A stretch of DNA of 64,000 nucleotides. It comes from Synechococcus sp. C9. Its GTDB lineage: Bacteria; Cyanobacteriota; Cyanobacteriia; Gloeomargaritales; Gloeomargaritaceae. Of this stretch, positions 1 to 10,092 are shown one piece after another. The position numbers were made by a program, and so were the translations under genes. The DNA lies in assembly GCF_022984075.1 (NCBI RefSeq), contig NZ_JALAAD010000001.1:372001-436000 (forward strand). Reading direction: 5' to 3'. Each line of letters begins with the position of its first letter. Position 1 is the stretch's first letter. Under the pieces are notes generated by a model. The model was not told where the DNA came from. It saw only the letters and a list, made by a program, of their open reading frames with translations, and did not search any database.

Positions 1-564
1 TACCAGCCCAAACCGGTCCCGCAAGGGGGAACTCAAGGCACCCACCCGGGTCGTCGCCCCCACCAGCGTAAATTTGGGCAACGTCAAGGAACGGGTACGG
101 GCACTGGCTCCCTTGCCGACCGTGACATCCACCCGAAAATCCTCCATCGCCGAGTAGAGGGTTTCCTCCGTCACCCGGGGCAGGCGGTGAATTTCATCCA
201 CAAATAAAATATCCCCGGCGTCCAAATTCACCAACAGGCCAACAATGTCCCGGGGGCGTTCCAACGAAGGGCCGCTGGTAATATGGCATTGGCGACCCAG
301 CTCCTGCGCCAGGATCAACGAGAGGGTCGTTTTCCCCAACCCCGGCGGGCCATAGAGCAACAGGTGATCCAGGGGTTCCCCCCGCCCCTTGGCCGCCCCC
401 ACCGCAATCTCCAGAACTTGTTTCAGTTCCGTTTGCCCCAGATATTCCGCTAAGGATTGGGGACGCAGGGAATCCTCCGGCAGAATTTGGGTCTCCTGCG
501 CCGTCACCTGGGGCTTTAAGAGCGGATTGCGCCCCCCCTCACCCTGGGAGGAGACAATCGCCAT
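1..564 (-). CDS. ruvB: Holliday junction branch migration ATPase RuvB (N-terminal part, cut by window edge)
   Basis: RuvB is the hexameric AAA+ motor that works with RuvA to migrate Holliday junctions in recombinational repair. The 188 visible codons begin MAIVSS, contain the family stretch [11 protein letters not shown], and then the Walker A segment YGPPGLGKT. Reading on towards position 1 gives Walker B and sensor regions typical of RuvB. The ATG at 564 lies only two bases after the rpsJ stop codon, so ruvB probably shares the rpsJ transcript and its ribosome binding site must lie inside rpsJ. The frame is open to the window edge; the missing C-terminal part reflects the window, not a truncation. 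Confidence 0.95.
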   Translation of the reverse strand, partial: MAIVSSQGEGGRNPLLKPQVTAQETQILPEDSLRPQSLAEYLGQTELKQVLEIAVGAAKGRGEPLDHLLLYGPPGLGKTTLSLILAQELGRQCHITSGPSLERPRDIVGLLVNLDAGDILFVDEIHRLPRVTEETLYSAMEDFRVDVTVGKGASARTRSLTLPKFTLVGATTRVGALSSPLRDRFGLV

Positions 565-566
565 GA

Positions 567-890
567 CTAGGTGGGCAATTTGACTTCAATATCCACCCCC
601 GCCGGTAAGTCCAATTTCATCAGCGCATCAATGGTCTTGGACTGGGGCTGGTAAATGTCAATGATCCGCCGATGGGTGCGGCTCTCGAAATGCTCCCGGG
701 AGTCCTTGTCCACGTGGGGGGAACGCAACAGGCAGTAAATCCGCCGTTTGGTGGGCAAGGGAATCGGGCCGACCGCATGGGCTTGGGTGCGGTTGACCGT
801 ATCCATGATCCGCTCACAGGAAGTATCCAACAGGCGATGGTCGTAGGCCTGCAGGCGAATACGGATTTTTTGTTTGGTCAAAGGGGTCAT
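567..890 (-). CDS. rpsJ: 30S ribosomal protein S10
   Basis: Small-subunit protein S10 (107 aa), also known in other bacteria as the NusE antitermination factor. Family signatures include [26 protein letters not shown] and the C-terminal [14 protein letters not shown] place the start at the ATG at 890 rather than a longer frame from 941: it gives the usual length of about 105 aa and is preceded by GGAGG seven to eight bases upstream. It follows tuf by 56 bases, the usual cyanobacterial arrangement in which S10 is attached to the str operon. Confidence 0.97.
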   Translation of the reverse strand: MTPLTKQKIRIRLQAYDHRLLDTSCERIMDTVNRTQAHAVGPIPLPTKRRIYCLLRSPHVDKDSREHFESRTHRRIIDIYQPQSKTIDALMKLDLPAGVDIEVKLPT

Positions 891-946
891 CACATTTACC
901 TCCCAAAACAGCGGAGAACCACCCAATTGCAGCTCCCCCACAGGAA

Positions 947-2176
947 CTAGTTGAGGATTTTGGTCACCACCCCGGCACCGATGGTACGCCCACCCTCCCG
1001 GATGGCAAACCGCATCCCCTGCTCGATGGCGATGGGATGGATCAACTCCACCGTCATTTTGATCCGGTCACCGGGCATGACCATCTCCACATTTTTGCCA
1101 TCGTCGGAGGTGTAGGCCTTGATGGTACCCGTCACATCCGTCGTCCGCACGTAGAACTGGGGTTTGTAGCCGGAGAAAAAGGGCGTGTGCCGTCCCCCTT
1201 CCTCCTTTTTCAAAACGTACACCTCGGATTCAAACTCCGTATGGGGTTTGATGCTTCCGGGTTTGGCCATCACCATCCCCCGCTCAACGTCGGTCTTTTG
1301 AATCCCCCGCAACAGCATCCCCACGTTATCCCCGGCAATCCCCTCTTCCAGGGTTTTTTGGAACATCTCCAGACCGGTGACCGTGACCGTGCGGGTTTCC
1401 CGTAAACCGACAATTTCCACGGTTTCCCCGACTTTGACCTTGCCCCGCTCAATCCGACCCGTCGCCACCGTACCCCGCCCGGTGATGGAGAACACATCTT
1501 CCACCGCCATCAGGAACGGCTTATCAATCTCCCGCTCCGGCGTTTTGATGTACTCGTCCACCGCATCCATCAGTTCATAGATTTTGTCCACCCAGGGGTT
1601 TTCCCCCCGCACCGTGTTGGGGTTTTTCTGCATGGCTTCCAAAGCTTGCAGTCCCGACCCCCGGATGATGGGAATCTCATCCCCAGGGAAGTCATAGTTG
1701 GTCAGCAATTCCCGGAGTTCCAATTCCACCAACTCCAATAGCTCCTCGTCCTCGGCCATGTCCACCTTGTTCAGGAACACCACAATGTTGGGCACCCCCA
1801 CCTGTTTCGCCAGCAAAATATGCTCCCGGGTCTGGGGCATGGGTCCGTCCGTCGCCGCCACCACCAGGATCGCCCCATCCATCTGGGCAGCACCGGTGAT
1901 CATATTTTTCACGTAGTCGGCGTGCCCAGGGCAATCCACGTGGGCATAGTGACGCTTCTCCGTCTCGTACTCCACGTGCGCCGTGTTAATCGTGATCCCC
2001 CGCGCCTTTTCCTCGGGAGCGGCATCAATTTCATCGTATTTGCGAGCCTTCGCCTTGCCCAGAGCCGCCAAGGTCATGGTAATGGCGGCAGTCAGGGTGG
2101 TTTTGCCATGATCCACGTGGCCGATGGTGCCGATATTGACGTGGGGCTTGGTCCGTTCAAATTTTGCGCGTGCCAT
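947..2176 (-). CDS. tuf: Elongation factor Tu
   Basis: EF-Tu (409 aa), the GTPase that delivers aminoacyl-tRNA to the ribosome. G1 is GHVDHGKTT near residue 19, followed by the switch I region [14 protein letters not shown]3 DCPGH, G4 NKVD and G5 GSGL. Domains 2 and 3 are complete, ending in [15 protein letters not shown]. The length is normal for cyanobacteria. It lies 21 bases after fusA and 56 bases before rpsJ in the same operon. No second tuf copy is visible in the window. Confidence 0.98.
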   Translation of the reverse strand: MARAKFERTKPHVNIGTIGHVDHGKTTLTAAITMTLAALGKAKARKYDEIDAAPEEKARGITINTAHVEYETEKRHYAHVDCPGHADYVKNMITGAAQMDGAILVVAATDGPMPQTREHILLAKQVGVPNIVVFLNKVDMAEDEELLELVELELRELLTNYDFPGDEIPIIRGSGLQALEAMQKNPNTVRGENPWVDKIYELMDAVDEYIKTPEREIDKPFLMAVEDVFSITGRGTVATGRIERGKVKVGETVEIVGLRETRTVTVTGLEMFQKTLEEGIAGDNVGMLLRGIQKTDVERGMVMAKPGSIKPHTEFESEVYVLKKEEGGRHTPFFSGYKPQFYVRTTDVTGTIKAYTSDDGKNVEMVMPGDRIKMTVELIHPIAIEQGMRFAIREGGRTIGAGVVTKILN

Positions 2177-2197
2177 GGATGTCGTGTCCCTCTTTGG

Positions 2198-4315
2198 TTA
2201 AGCGTTCCCTTTTGCTTTGATGATGGTTTCGGCCACGTTGCGCGGCACCTCATCATAATGGCTGAACTCCATTGTAAAAACACCCCGTCCCTGTGTCATA
2301 GACCGGATGTCCGTAGCGTAGCCAAACATTTCCGCCAGGGGGACTTTGGCCGTAACCTTCGCCAACCCAGCTTCGGAGGACATACCCTCAATTTGACCAC
2401 GGCGGGAGTTCAGATTACCCATAATATCACCTAAGAAGTTTTCTGGCACCTCCACCTCCACTTTCATCATGGGTTCCAGCAGAACCGGGGCGCACTTCAT
2501 CACCCCTTCCTTGATGGCAATCGAACCGGCGAACTTAAACGCCATTTCCGAGGAGTCCACATCGTGGTAGGAACCGTCCACCAGGGTCACCTTCAGGTCA
2601 ATCACGGGATAACCCGCTAAAATCCCTCCCTCGCAGGCTTCCCGAATCCCCTGTTCCACCGGCGGGATATACTCCTTGGGGATCACCCCGCCCACAATCT
2701 TGGAGACAAACTCCAGCCCAGTCCCCGGCTCCCCTGGGGCAATTTCGATCACCACATGACCGTACTGCCCTTTCCCACCGCTTTGACGGATGTACTTGCC
2801 CTCCTGGGTAGTGGATTTGCGGATGGTTTCCCGGTACGCCACCTGGGGATTGCCCACGTTCGCTTCCACGTTAAATTCCCGCAACATCCGATCCACCAGG
2901 ATTTCCAGGTGCAGTTCCCCCATGCCGGAAATAATCGTCTGGTTGGTCTCCGCATCCACCGCCACCCGGAAGGTCGGGTCTTCCTTGGACAGGGATTGCA
3001 GAGCCTTGGAGAGCTTATCAATGTCGGCTTTGGTCTTCGGCTCAATTGCCACGGAGATCACCGGTTCCGGGATAAACAGGGTTTCCAAAATCACCGGGTG
3101 GTTTTCATCGCAGAGGGTATCCCCCGTAATCGTGTCCTTTAACCCCAATACGGCACCCAAATCCCCAGCCCGCAGTTCCTCCACCTCCTGCCGGTCATCC
3201 GCTTTCAGCACCACCAGCCGGGACAGGCGCTCCTTCTTGCCCTTGGTGGAGTTGAGCACATAGGTACCCCGCTGCATTACCCCGGAATACACCCGCACAA
3301 AGGTCAAATCCCCAAATTTATCCGACATGATCTTAAACGCCAGCGCCGCCAGGGGTTCGTTGTCATCCGCATGGCGTTCCACCTCCTCCCCGTTGGGCAG
3401 GGTGCCCTTAATCGCCGGGATGTCAATGGGGGACGGCAAATAGTCCAACACCGCATCCAGCAACAACTGCACGCCCTTATTTTTGAAGGCAGAACCGCAG
3501 AGCATGGGCACCATTTTGCCCCCAATCGTCGCCTTGCGAATGGCGGTACGAATTTCCTCCTCCGTCAATTCTTCCCCTTCTAAATACTTTTCCGTCAAAA
3601 CATCATCGGTTTCCGCTGCCGCTTCCACCAGTTTCGCCCGAAACTCCTCGGCTTTTTCCCGCAGTTCCGCCGGAATCTCCACCTTGCGAATGTCCTTGCC
3701 AATGTCATCAAAATACTGGAAGGCACACATCCGCACCAGGTCAACTACCCCTTGGAATTGGTCTTCCGCACCGATGGGCAGTTGGATCGGCACCGCATTC
3801 GCCCGCAGACGATCCCGCACCTGGTCGTAAACCTTGTAAAAATTCGCCCCGGAGCGATCCATCTTGTTCACAAAAATAATCCGGGGCACCCGGTAGCGGT
3901 CCGCTTGCCGCCACACGGTTTCGGTCTGGGGTTGCACGCCCCCCACCGAGCACAAAACCGTAATCACCCCATCCAGCACCCGCATGGAGCGTTCCACTTC
4001 GATGGTGAAGTCCACGTGTCCGGGGGTATCAATAATGTTAATCGCATATTCATCGGCACCAGGCATGGGTTGGGAGGGGTCATCCGGGTTGCGCTTCGTC
4101 CAGCGGGTACTGATGGCGGCGGCGGTAATCGTAATCCCCCGTTCCCGTTCCTGCGCCATCCAGTCAGTAATCGCCGTGCCCTCATGCACTTCCCCCATTT
4201 TGTGCACCAGCCCGGAATAGAATAAAATCCGCTCGGTGGTGGTGGTCTTACCGGCATCAATGTGGGCGGCGATGCCCATATTTCGCACACGTTCAATCGG
4301 GGTAGTTCGAGCCAC
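2198..4315 (-). CDS. fusA: Elongation factor G
   Basis: EF-G (705 aa), the translocase GTPase of protein synthesis. G1 is [15 protein letters not shown] near residue 17, then [17 protein letters not shown] and NKMDRSGA; the C-terminal domains IV-V end with [13 protein letters not shown]. Translation starts at a GTG (4315) with a strong AGGAGG a few bases upstream. The 83-base gap to rpsG is the longest within the operon, but I see no clear terminator there, so I infer cotranscription. Full length and no odd substitutions noticed. Confidence 0.98.
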   Translation of the reverse strand: MARTTPIERVRNMGIAAHIDAGKTTTTERILFYSGLVHKMGEVHEGTAITDWMAQERERGITITAAAISTRWTKRNPDDPSQPMPGADEYAINIIDTPGHVDFTIEVERSMRVLDGVITVLCSVGGVQPQTETVWRQADRYRVPRIIFVNKMDRSGANFYKVYDQVRDRLRANAVPIQLPIGAEDQFQGVVDLVRMCAFQYFDDIGKDIRKVEIPAELREKAEEFRAKLVEAAAETDDVLTEKYLEGEELTEEEIRTAIRKATIGGKMVPMLCGSAFKNKGVQLLLDAVLDYLPSPIDIPAIKGTLPNGEEVERHADDNEPLAALAFKIMSDKFGDLTFVRVYSGVMQRGTYVLNSTKGKKERLSRLVVLKADDRQEVEELRAGDLGAVLGLKDTITGDTLCDENHPVILETLFIPEPVISVAIEPKTKADIDKLSKALQSLSKEDPTFRVAVDAETNQTIISGMGELHLEILVDRMLREFNVEANVGNPQVAYRETIRKSTTQEGKYIRQSGGKGQYGHVVIEIAPGEPGTGLEFVSKIVGGVIPKEYIPPVEQGIREACEGGILAGYPVIDLKVTLVDGSYHDVDSSEMAFKFAGSIAIKEGVMKCAPVLLEPMMKVEVEVPENFLGDIMGNLNSRRGQIEGMSSEAGLAKVTAKVPLAEMFGYATDIRSMTQGRGVFTMEFSHYDEVPRNVAETIIKAKGNA

Positions 4316-4398
4316 GGGTTCCTCCTGGATTGCCTGTGATAAGAATACTAGCGAGTCTGTTACAAATTTTATCCTTTTTTGGCAAGTGCCGGGGTGCC

Positions 4399-4869
4399 CT
4401 AGTAACGGTAATGGGCAAAAGCCTTGTTGGATTCCGCCATCCGGTGGGTTTCCTCCCGTTTTTTGATGGAGGCTCCGGTTTCGTTCGCCGCATCCATGAG
4501 TTCGTTCGCCAGTTTGATTGCCATGGTTTTACCGTTGCGTTGGCGGGAATAGTTGGTCAACCAGCGCATCGCCAGGGCGGTTCCCCGTTCGCTCCGCACT
4601 TCCACCGGCACCTGGTAGGTGGCTCCCCCCACCCGGCGGGCTTTCACCTCCACCAAGGGGGTGGCATTGCGTACCGCTTTTTCCAGGGTTTCAATCGGGT
4701 CGTTGCCGGTTCGTTCCTGGATGGTGGCGAGGGCTTGATAAACCAGACGGTAGGCGAGATTTTTCTTGCCACATTTGAGGATATGGGAGACCAGGATGTT
4801 CACCAGGCGGCTGTTGTACTGGGGGTCGGCTCCCACGGAACGGCGTTTGACTCGGCGACGACGGGACAT
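4399..4869 (-). CDS. rpsG: 30S ribosomal protein S7
   Basis: S7 (156 aa), a primary 16S rRNA binding protein of the 30S head. It starts [10 protein letters not shown], carries the family core [14 protein letters not shown] and [12 protein letters not shown], and ends KAFAHYRY. The length is exactly as expected. It lies 40 bases after rpsL. S7 is the translational repressor of the str operon in E. coli; whether that holds here cannot be seen from the sequence. Confidence 0.97.
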   Translation of the reverse strand: MSRRRRVKRRSVGADPQYNSRLVNILVSHILKCGKKNLAYRLVYQALATIQERTGNDPIETLEKAVRNATPLVEVKARRVGGATYQVPVEVRSERGTALAMRWLTNYSRQRNGKTMAIKLANELMDAANETGASIKKREETHRMAESNKAFAHYRY

Positions 4870-4909
4870 AGGCTTGGGAAAGGGATAAGTTAACGGCTAA
4901 CTCAACGTG

Positions 4910-5347
4910 CTACTTTTTCTTGGCTCCGCCTTTACCGGCAGGGGCGGCAGGTTGACCGGGTTTGGGGCGTTTGACCCCGTATTTGGAACGACCTTGGTTG
5001 CGGGGGGGAATCTGGTTGGGATGTTTGACCCCGGCGGCATCCAGGGTACCCCGGATGATGTGGTAGCGCACCCCCGGTAAATCCTTGACCCGACCGCCCC
5101 GGATCAAAACCACCGAGTGTTCCTGCAGATTGTGCCCGATGCCCGGAATGTAGGATGTCACCTCAAACCCGGAGGTCAGACGTACCCGTGCCACCTTCCG
5201 CAGGGCGGAGTTGGGCTTTTTGGGGGTGGTGGTGTACACCCGGGTGCAAACCCCGCGCCGTTGCGGACAACTTTTCAGAGCCGGGGATTTGGTCTTGCGT
5301 TTGAGGCTTTCACGCTCCGAACGCACCAGTTGTTGAATGGTGGGCAT
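4910..5347 (-). CDS. rpsL: 30S ribosomal protein S12 with extended C-terminal tail
   Basis: S12 (145 aa), the decoding-centre protein of the 30S subunit and target of streptomycin-resistance mutations. The conserved core includes the segment [17 protein letters not shown] and the loop [12 protein letters not shown]. Typical S12 ends shortly after SRSKYG.KRPK at about 124 aa. Here another 20 or so residues follow, rich in Pro, Gly, Ala and Lys and ending GGAKKK. The start ATG at 5347 gives the standard N-terminus MPTIQQLVR. First gene of the operon; a promoter must lie in the roughly 100-base divergent gap to the KDPG aldolase gene. Confidence 0.97.
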   Translation of the reverse strand: MPTIQQLVRSERESLKRKTKSPALKSCPQRRGVCTRVYTTTPKKPNSALRKVARVRLTSGFEVTSYIPGIGHNLQEHSVVLIRGGRVKDLPGVRYHIIRGTLDAAGVKHPNQIPPRNQGRSKYGVKRPKPGQPAAPAGKGGAKKK

Positions 5348-5448
5348 ACAATCTGAGTTTTAAGCGGCAGTTATCAATCATGCCAAAAATCCTAGTGGCT
5401 TGTCAAATACCCCTGGGGTAGGATGGAACTAAACCGCCTAGGAGGGGA

Positions 5449-6117
5449 ATGGAGGTGCGGTTTGCCGATTGGCTTCAGGACCTGAAACGGTATCGGGTGA
5501 TCGGGGTGGTGCGGGCGGGGGAACCGCAGTTAGCCTACCAGCTGGGGGCAGTTTTGGCGCAGGCGGGAATCCGGTTGATTGAAATTACCTGGGATTGCCC
5601 GGAGGCGGATCAGGTGATTCCCCGGCTACAGGTGGCGTACCCGGACTGTCGGGTGGGAACGGGCACCATTTTAACCCAGGCGGATTTGCGGGCGGCGTTG
5701 GCGGTGGGGGTGGATTTTGTCTTTACGCCGCACACGGAGCGGGAGTTGATTGCCACCAGTACGTCAGCGGGGGTGCCGTTGGTGCCGGGGGCGTTCACCC
5801 CCACGGAAATTGTGCAGGCGTACCGGTGGGGTGCCCCGGCGGTGAAGGTGTTTCCCATCGGCAGTCTGGGGGGGGCGAGCTATCTGCGGCAATTGCGGGC
5901 ACCCTTGGGGCATATTCCCTTGATTCCCACCGGGGGGGTGACCCGTGCCAATGCGGGGGAGATGTTGGTTGCGGGTGCCATTGCCGTGGGGTTGAGCCGG
6001 GATTTGTTCCCGGAACCCTGGTGTTCCCAAGGGAATTGGGCAGGGCTACGGGAGGAATTGGCGGTTTGGCTGAAGAGCTTGGGGCTTACAGGGGTTGCAA
6101 CAGCGGGTTCGCCGTAA
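5449..6117 (+). CDS. eda: 2-keto-3-deoxy-6-phosphogluconate aldolase (KDPG/KHG aldolase family)
   Basis: Class I aldolase (222 aa) that splits KDPG into pyruvate and glyceraldehyde 3-phosphate in the Entner-Doudoroff route. The family Glu is in LIEITW (E45) and the Schiff-base lysine in PAVKVFP (K133); the phosphate-binding segment is IPTGGV near residue 163. Start at the ATG after GGAGGGGA. No edd gene lies nearby, but gnd occurs about 50 kb downstream. Some cyanobacterial homologues act on other 2-keto-3-deoxy acids, so the exact substrate is inferred. Its 3' end overlaps the convergent DUF1517 gene by 32 bases. Confidence 0.88.
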   Translation: MEVRFADWLQDLKRYRVIGVVRAGEPQLAYQLGAVLAQAGIRLIEITWDCPEADQVIPRLQVAYPDCRVGTGTILTQADLRAALAVGVDFVFTPHTERELIATSTSAGVPLVPGAFTPTEIVQAYRWGAPAVKVFPIGSLGGASYLRQLRAPLGHIPLIPTGGVTRANAGEMLVAGAIAVGLSRDLFPEPWCSQGNWAGLREELAVWLKSLGLTGVATAGSP

Positions 6118-6979
6118 CCAGTTCTTCCCGGGTGAGGGTATCGCCGTCCGCTTGGGGGAACCAGATAATTTCCAGCGCCAGCAAGTCATCGGCACCGATA
6201 CTGCCCAGGGTGGTGAGGCTATTTTTTACATCCGTCAGGGTTTGGATCACCGGCAATTTCACCGGGGTCGTGGTTGCCACCAACAGGGTGACCAACAGGT
6301 ATTCCCCCGGCTCGGTACCATTGAGATTCACGGTCGGAGCTTGTACCGAGGCATTCACCAGGGTTTCCTGCTGGACTTGCGCCCGTACCCGCAGTGCCAA
6401 ACGGTTAAATTCCGCTTCCGCCTGGTTGAGGGGCACTTTTTCCTGGCTGGTGTAGGCGTAGCTCCAGTATTCCGGGTGACGGAGGAGGGCTAGGGTCAAT
6501 CCCTGTACCAATTCCACCCGTCCTTTGCCCGTATCTGCCCGGCTGGTTTGTGCCAATTGGTTCAGTTCCTTTTGCAAACTGCGGGCTTGGGCGAGGAGGG
6601 CGACCTGCATTTGCGCCACGGTGACGGTGGGGTTGAGGAGTGCCTGTTCCTGCCGTTGTTCCTGGAACCGTTGCACCGCTTGGACGATGAATCCCGCCAC
6701 GCCCAGGAGTAAAATTACTGAAAATAAACCGCCGCCCCCGAAGAAGAAGGGGGTAAAGATGGGAAAGCCAATGCCGCCGCCCCCGTAATAGCCCCGGTTA
6801 TAGCTGTAGCTGGGGTTGGCACTGCGGCTGGGCAGACGATAACTGCTGGTGGGCGGACGAAAGGAACCACCGCTAATGCGTCCGCCGGTACGAGCCGCCC
6901 AAGCAGGGGAGACACTGCTCAGGGTCAAAATGCCGACTAAAACCAAAAGGCATAAAATCCGTACAAAAGAGCGTTTCAC
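6086..6979 (-). CDS. DUF1517 membrane protein
   Basis: Function unknown (about 297 aa). An N-terminal signal peptide or anchor ends near PAWAARTGG. A Gly/Ser/Tyr-rich linker follows (SYNRGYYGGGG), then one hydrophobic segment (FSVILLLGVAGFIVQAV) and a soluble C-terminal domain. This layout and the sequence match the DUF1517 family of cyanobacteria and plastids. I prefer the GTG at 6979 because AAGGTGG lies at the right distance; a GTG at 6988 is also possible. It is 33 bases downstream of the MlaD-like gene on the same strand, so the two may be cotranscribed. Confidence 0.85.
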   Translation of the reverse strand: MKRSFVRILCLLVLVGILTLSSVSPAWAARTGGRISGGSFRPPTSSYRLPSRSANPSYSYNRGYYGGGGIGFPIFTPFFFGGGGLFSVILLLGVAGFIVQAVQRFQEQRQEQALLNPTVTVAQMQVALLAQARSLQKELNQLAQTSRADTGKGRVELVQGLTLALLRHPEYWSYAYTSQEKVPLNQAEAEFNRLALRVRAQVQQETLVNASVQAPTVNLNGTEPGEYLLVTLLVATTTPVKLPVIQTLTDVKNSLTTLGSIGADDLLALEIIWFPQADGDTLTREELVTANPLLQPL

Positions 6980-7021
6980 GATAACCACCTTTATCCAGGG
7001 AATGCAGCTTCTATATCATTC

Positions 7022-7972
7022 TTATTGTAACGAGTCTGCCTGCCCCTGGTTTTCCTGGGCGATTTGTTCGAGTTGCCAGCGCAGGTCTTCCGAGAGGGAA
7101 ATGAATTTGCCTAAGCCCCGGATCAGCCGCTTCAGGTCTTCCCGGATTTGCGGGTCGCCGGTGATTTGATCCACGTCAGTGGCGACTTTACGAAAGGCGA
7201 CGAAGGTGGATTGCGCCGTATCCAGGGTTTTATTCAGACGCAATAAACTGCTCCGAATTGTCTGTTGATTGGTGCGCACCAAACCGGTCATGGTATCAGC
7301 GGCAATGCCAACTTTGTTAGCAGACCGATCTACCTCTTGGGCGGCGGCTTGCAATTCCTTGAAGGCAGTACGGGCATCTTGAGTAACTTGTTTCACATCC
7401 TTGGTCAGCCCATCCAATCCCTTGGTCACTTGCACTAAACTTTCCAGCAATTCGGAATTATCCAATTGTTTGACAATCGTAGCCGTTGCTTGGATCAGGT
7501 CATCAAAGGTGGGGCTGGTTTGACCTACCAATTGGGCACCCTGGCAGACAATTTGTTCCGCATTGCAATCCTGGCTCCGGGGACCGGCATCAATCGCCGT
7601 CACATCCAAATCTTGCCGGGGGCTAATATCCACAAAGGTTTGACTGACCAACCCGCCGCTGAGGGCACGAAACTGGCTATTTCTGGGAATCAAAATATCC
7701 TTATTCCGAATTTCCACCGTCACCAGCACCTGATTCACCCCCGGCTGGATCGCCACCACCCGCCCCACCTCCACCCCCCGCAGACGGACGGCGGCACCCA
7801 CACTCAAACCGCCAGCATGGCGAAACGCCAATTGAAACCGATAGCGATTGGCATTGAGGGAGATATTTTCCACCCACAGCACTACCCCCACTAGCAGAGC
7901 GATGGTGCCTACGACAAATAAACCCAATAGTCCTTCCCGTTGGCGGCGTGAGGGTTTGACGGCGGTGGTCAT
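7022..7972 (-). CDS. MlaD/MCE-domain lipid transport protein
   Basis: 316 aa with one N-terminal membrane anchor (LLGLFVVGTIALLVGVVLW) followed by an MCE domain: LAFRHAGGLSVGAAVRLRGVEVG, then IPRNSQFRALSGGLVSQTFVDI. The C-terminal half is helical and coiled-coil-like. In other bacteria and in chloroplasts (TGD2), MlaD proteins form hexameric rings that pass phospholipids between membranes with an ABC permease and ATPase. No MlaE or MlaF partner is visible here. Transport of envelope or thylakoid lipid is inferred from the family. Confidence 0.88.
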   Translation of the reverse strand: MTTAVKPSRRQREGLLGLFVVGTIALLVGVVLWVENISLNANRYRFQLAFRHAGGLSVGAAVRLRGVEVGRVVAIQPGVNQVLVTVEIRNKDILIPRNSQFRALSGGLVSQTFVDISPRQDLDVTAIDAGPRSQDCNAEQIVCQGAQLVGQTSPTFDDLIQATATIVKQLDNSELLESLVQVTKGLDGLTKDVKQVTQDARTAFKELQAAAQEVDRSANKVGIAADTMTGLVRTNQQTIRSSLLRLNKTLDTAQSTFVAFRKVATDVDQITGDPQIREDLKRLIRGLGKFISLSEDLRWQLEQIAQENQGQADSLQ

Positions 7973-8410
7973 AGGGCGATGTTCCTCAAGTTTGTTTTCA
8001 GTATAACGACACCAGCCTCAGAGGATGTTAAGAAATTTACGAGCTTTTAATTCTGGTCGCACTAGGGGCATCTCACTCAGTTGATGAACCGTAATTTTGG
8101 ATCATTTGGCTAATTCGATTGACTAAGTGAAGTGGGGGAATGTGGGGGCAATAGGGATGTTACTAAGAATTAAAAATGAGGCTTGATCCCTGCAACTATA
8201 GCAGTCCTATTTGATTTAGTGAACAGAAATTCTCCAGAACCAAGTACGGGGGCAGTGCCCCTGCGACCTATTTTTAGAGATACCCATAACCCATATTTCA
8301 GCGCATATAAAAATCCCCTAAAAAATCAGGCTGAAGATGATCCTGTCAATGATTGGCGATTCCCCGCCCGGAATGGGGTATCATCAAAGGCGAAGATTGT
8401 TGCGTGGTTT
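7973..8410. other. Intergenic region with one dispersed repeat
   Basis: No gene recognised. It separates the divergent MlaD-like and PstS-like genes. It contains a copy of the dispersed hairpin repeat (8197-8287) and, at 8064-8074, AGGGGCATCTC, which resembles the inverted end of the complete copies. If that is the other end of this copy, the element would be about 220 bases. No Pho-box-like tandem repeats were seen upstream of the PstS gene. Confidence 0.6.
8197..8287 (+). repeat. Dispersed hairpin repeat, copy 1
   Basis: Runs from TATAGCAGTCCTA through CCAGAACCAAGTACGGGGG and GTGCCCCTGCGACC to TTTTTAGAGATACCC. The same succession of blocks occurs in at least seven other intergenic places in this window. 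The centre can fold as a short GC-rich hairpin; this copy has GGGGCAGTGCCCC there. It lies in the leader of the PstS-like gene. Confidence 0.8.
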
Positions 8411-9478
8411 ATGCGCCGTCGCCGTTATCTCTACCTCAGTACATTCGCCGGGTTGGGGGCAGTGGCGTGCCAATCCAAGCCAGTTCCCCCGCCAGAAACG
8501 TCCCCTCCGCCAGGGCAACCCGTGTTTTTGAATGGGGCAGGTGCTACATTTCCCTCATTTTTGTACCTGAAATGGTTCGCCGAGTACCAGAAACTCTATC
8601 CCGAAGTCCAGATTTCCTATCAACCCATTGGGAGTGCCGCCGGGATTCAGCAATTTCTCACAGGCACGGTGGATTTTGCGGGCAGTGATGTGGCGATGAC
8701 CGATGAAGAAGCGGCGAAAGTCCAACGGGGTGCCCTGTTTGTCCCCATGACGGCGGGGAGTGTGGCGGTGGTCTATAACATTCCGGGGGTGCCTACGGGT
8801 TTGAAACTGTCCCGGCAGGTATTACCCGCCATTTTTCTAGGGCAAATCACCCGTTGGAATGACCAGGAACTAGCGGTTTTGAATCCCGAATTAACCCTAC
8901 CCGATTTACCGATTACGGTGGTGTATCGCTCTGATGGTAGCGGTACTACAGCCATTTTTACCAGTCATTTGAGTGCTATTAACCCCCTCTGGCAAAATCA
9001 GGTGGGTACAGGTTTAACGGTAAATTGGCCGGTGGGGACGGGCATTAAAGATAATGCGGGGATCAGTGCCCAAATCCAGCAGGGGGAAGGGGTGATTGGC
9101 TATGTGGAAACCGCCTATGCCCTGCAGTTGAAACTAGCAACAGCCGCCTTGGAAAATCAAAGTGGTAAATTTCTCCTGCCGACGGAAAATTCGGTGGAAA
9201 AGGGGGTGGCAGATGTAAAATTAGATGCTAAATTGCGGGGGTTTATCCCTGACCCAGCCAGCCCGGAAGCCTATCCGATTGTAAGTTATTCCTGGTTTTT
9301 AATTTACCAGAAATATGAGGATAAAAATAAGGGTGAAACCCTGAGAAAGTTCATCAAATGGGCATTGGTTGAAGGGCAGAAATTTGGTTTAGCACTGGGT
9401 TATGTCCCCCTGCCTGGATCGGTGGTGGCGCAGGCGCAAAACCTGATGCAACAGCATACCCTTGTGGCATCCCCTTAA
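8411..9478 (+). CDS. pstS: PstS-like phosphate-binding lipoprotein
   Basis: Periplasmic binding protein (355 aa) of the PstS family, the substrate-capturing part of the high-affinity phosphate ABC importer. Signatures are NGAGATFPSFLY, QPIGSAAGIQQF, DFAGSDVAM and YRSDGSGTT. The N-terminus MRRRRYLYLSTFAGLGAVAC looks like a twin-arginine-type lipoprotein signal with the lipobox Cys at residue 20. I chose the ATG at 8411 because upstream in-frame codons run through a dispersed repeat and give no signal peptide. No pstC, pstA or pstB is adjacent, so this is a solitary binding protein, perhaps a phosphate scavenger or sensor. Confidence 0.88.
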   Translation: MRRRRYLYLSTFAGLGAVACQSKPVPPPETSPPPGQPVFLNGAGATFPSFLYLKWFAEYQKLYPEVQISYQPIGSAAGIQQFLTGTVDFAGSDVAMTDEEAAKVQRGALFVPMTAGSVAVVYNIPGVPTGLKLSRQVLPAIFLGQITRWNDQELAVLNPELTLPDLPITVVYRSDGSGTTAIFTSHLSAINPLWQNQVGTGLTVNWPVGTGIKDNAGISAQIQQGEGVIGYVETAYALQLKLATAALENQSGKFLLPTENSVEKGVADVKLDAKLRGFIPDPASPEAYPIVSYSWFLIYQKYEDKNKGETLRKFIKWALVEGQKFGLALGYVPLPGSVVAQAQNLMQQHTLVASP

Positions 9479-9514
9479 TGGTAGGAACAACGTTGGGGAA
9501 AAAGAGGTAAACCG

Positions 9515-10039
9515 ATGGTACTACGGCTTCATATTGGTGGCACCCGCCCCCACCCGGATTGGAAAATTCTGGATGTGGAACCCCGTCCAGAGGTGGATTA
9601 TGTGATGAATGCCGCTGATCTGAGTGCTTTTGCGGATGAGTCGGTGGATGTGATTTACGCTAGTCATGTTCTGGAGCATTTTCATCACAGCTTAAATAAT
9701 GAATTGCTCCAGGTGTTGGTCGAGTGGCGGCGGGTACTGAAACCGGGGGGCAAGTTATTAATTAGCGTGCCGGATTTGCGTGTCCTGTGTTGGCTGTATG
9801 GCAATCCCAATTTGCTCCCGGAAGAACGGATGCATTTGATGCGGATTATGTTTGGGGGACAAACGGATGAATACGATGTGCACAAGGCGGGGCTGGATTT
9901 TGAAATTTTGGGGATGTATGTGGAACAGGCAGGATTTAGTGACTATGAACAGGTGAGTGAATTTAATTTATTCCCCGATTGTAGCCGGATTAGAATCCTG
10001 GACACCCTGATCAGTTTGAATGTGATTGCTACCCGGTAA
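9515..10039 (+). CDS. Predicted SAM-dependent methyltransferase (COG4627-like)
   Basis: Small class I methyltransferase-like protein (174 aa). It has the later Rossmann motifs ADESVDVIYASHVLEHF and RVLKPGGKLLISVPDL, but the N-terminus lacks the usual glycine-rich motif I and starts directly with LHIGGTRPHPDWKILDVE. This pattern is typical of the COG4627 group, whose members often sit among polysaccharide genes. The substrate is unknown. AGAGG lies about six to nine bases upstream of the ATG. It is 36 bases after the PstS-like gene and convergent with asnB. Confidence 0.75.
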   Translation: MVLRLHIGGTRPHPDWKILDVEPRPEVDYVMNAADLSAFADESVDVIYASHVLEHFHHSLNNELLQVLVEWRRVLKPGGKLLISVPDLRVLCWLYGNPNLLPEERMHLMRIMFGGQTDEYDVHKAGLDFEILGMYVEQAGFSDYEQVSEFNLFPDCSRIRILDTLISLNVIATR

Positions 10040-10092
10040 GGTTAAAAACCGATGAATTTTGGGTGTGAACCGCTTGAGTCTTGTTGAATCAC

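Noticed and set aside
1-564. ruvB as a truncated pseudogene.
   Set aside because: The frame is open to the window edge with intact motifs; the truncation is only the window boundary.
5595-6455. Long Gly-rich open frame overlapping the KDPG aldolase and DUF1517 genes.
   Set aside because: It is an out-of-frame shadow of two well-supported genes in GC-rich DNA and has a repetitive, non-protein-like composition.
8183-8410. An N-terminal extension of about 76 residues on the PstS-like protein.
   Set aside because: It would be translated through a dispersed repeat; the start at 8411 gives a proper lipoprotein signal.
7973-8410. Pho box upstream of the PstS-like gene.
   Set aside because: No tandem CTTAACCT-like repeats were seen.
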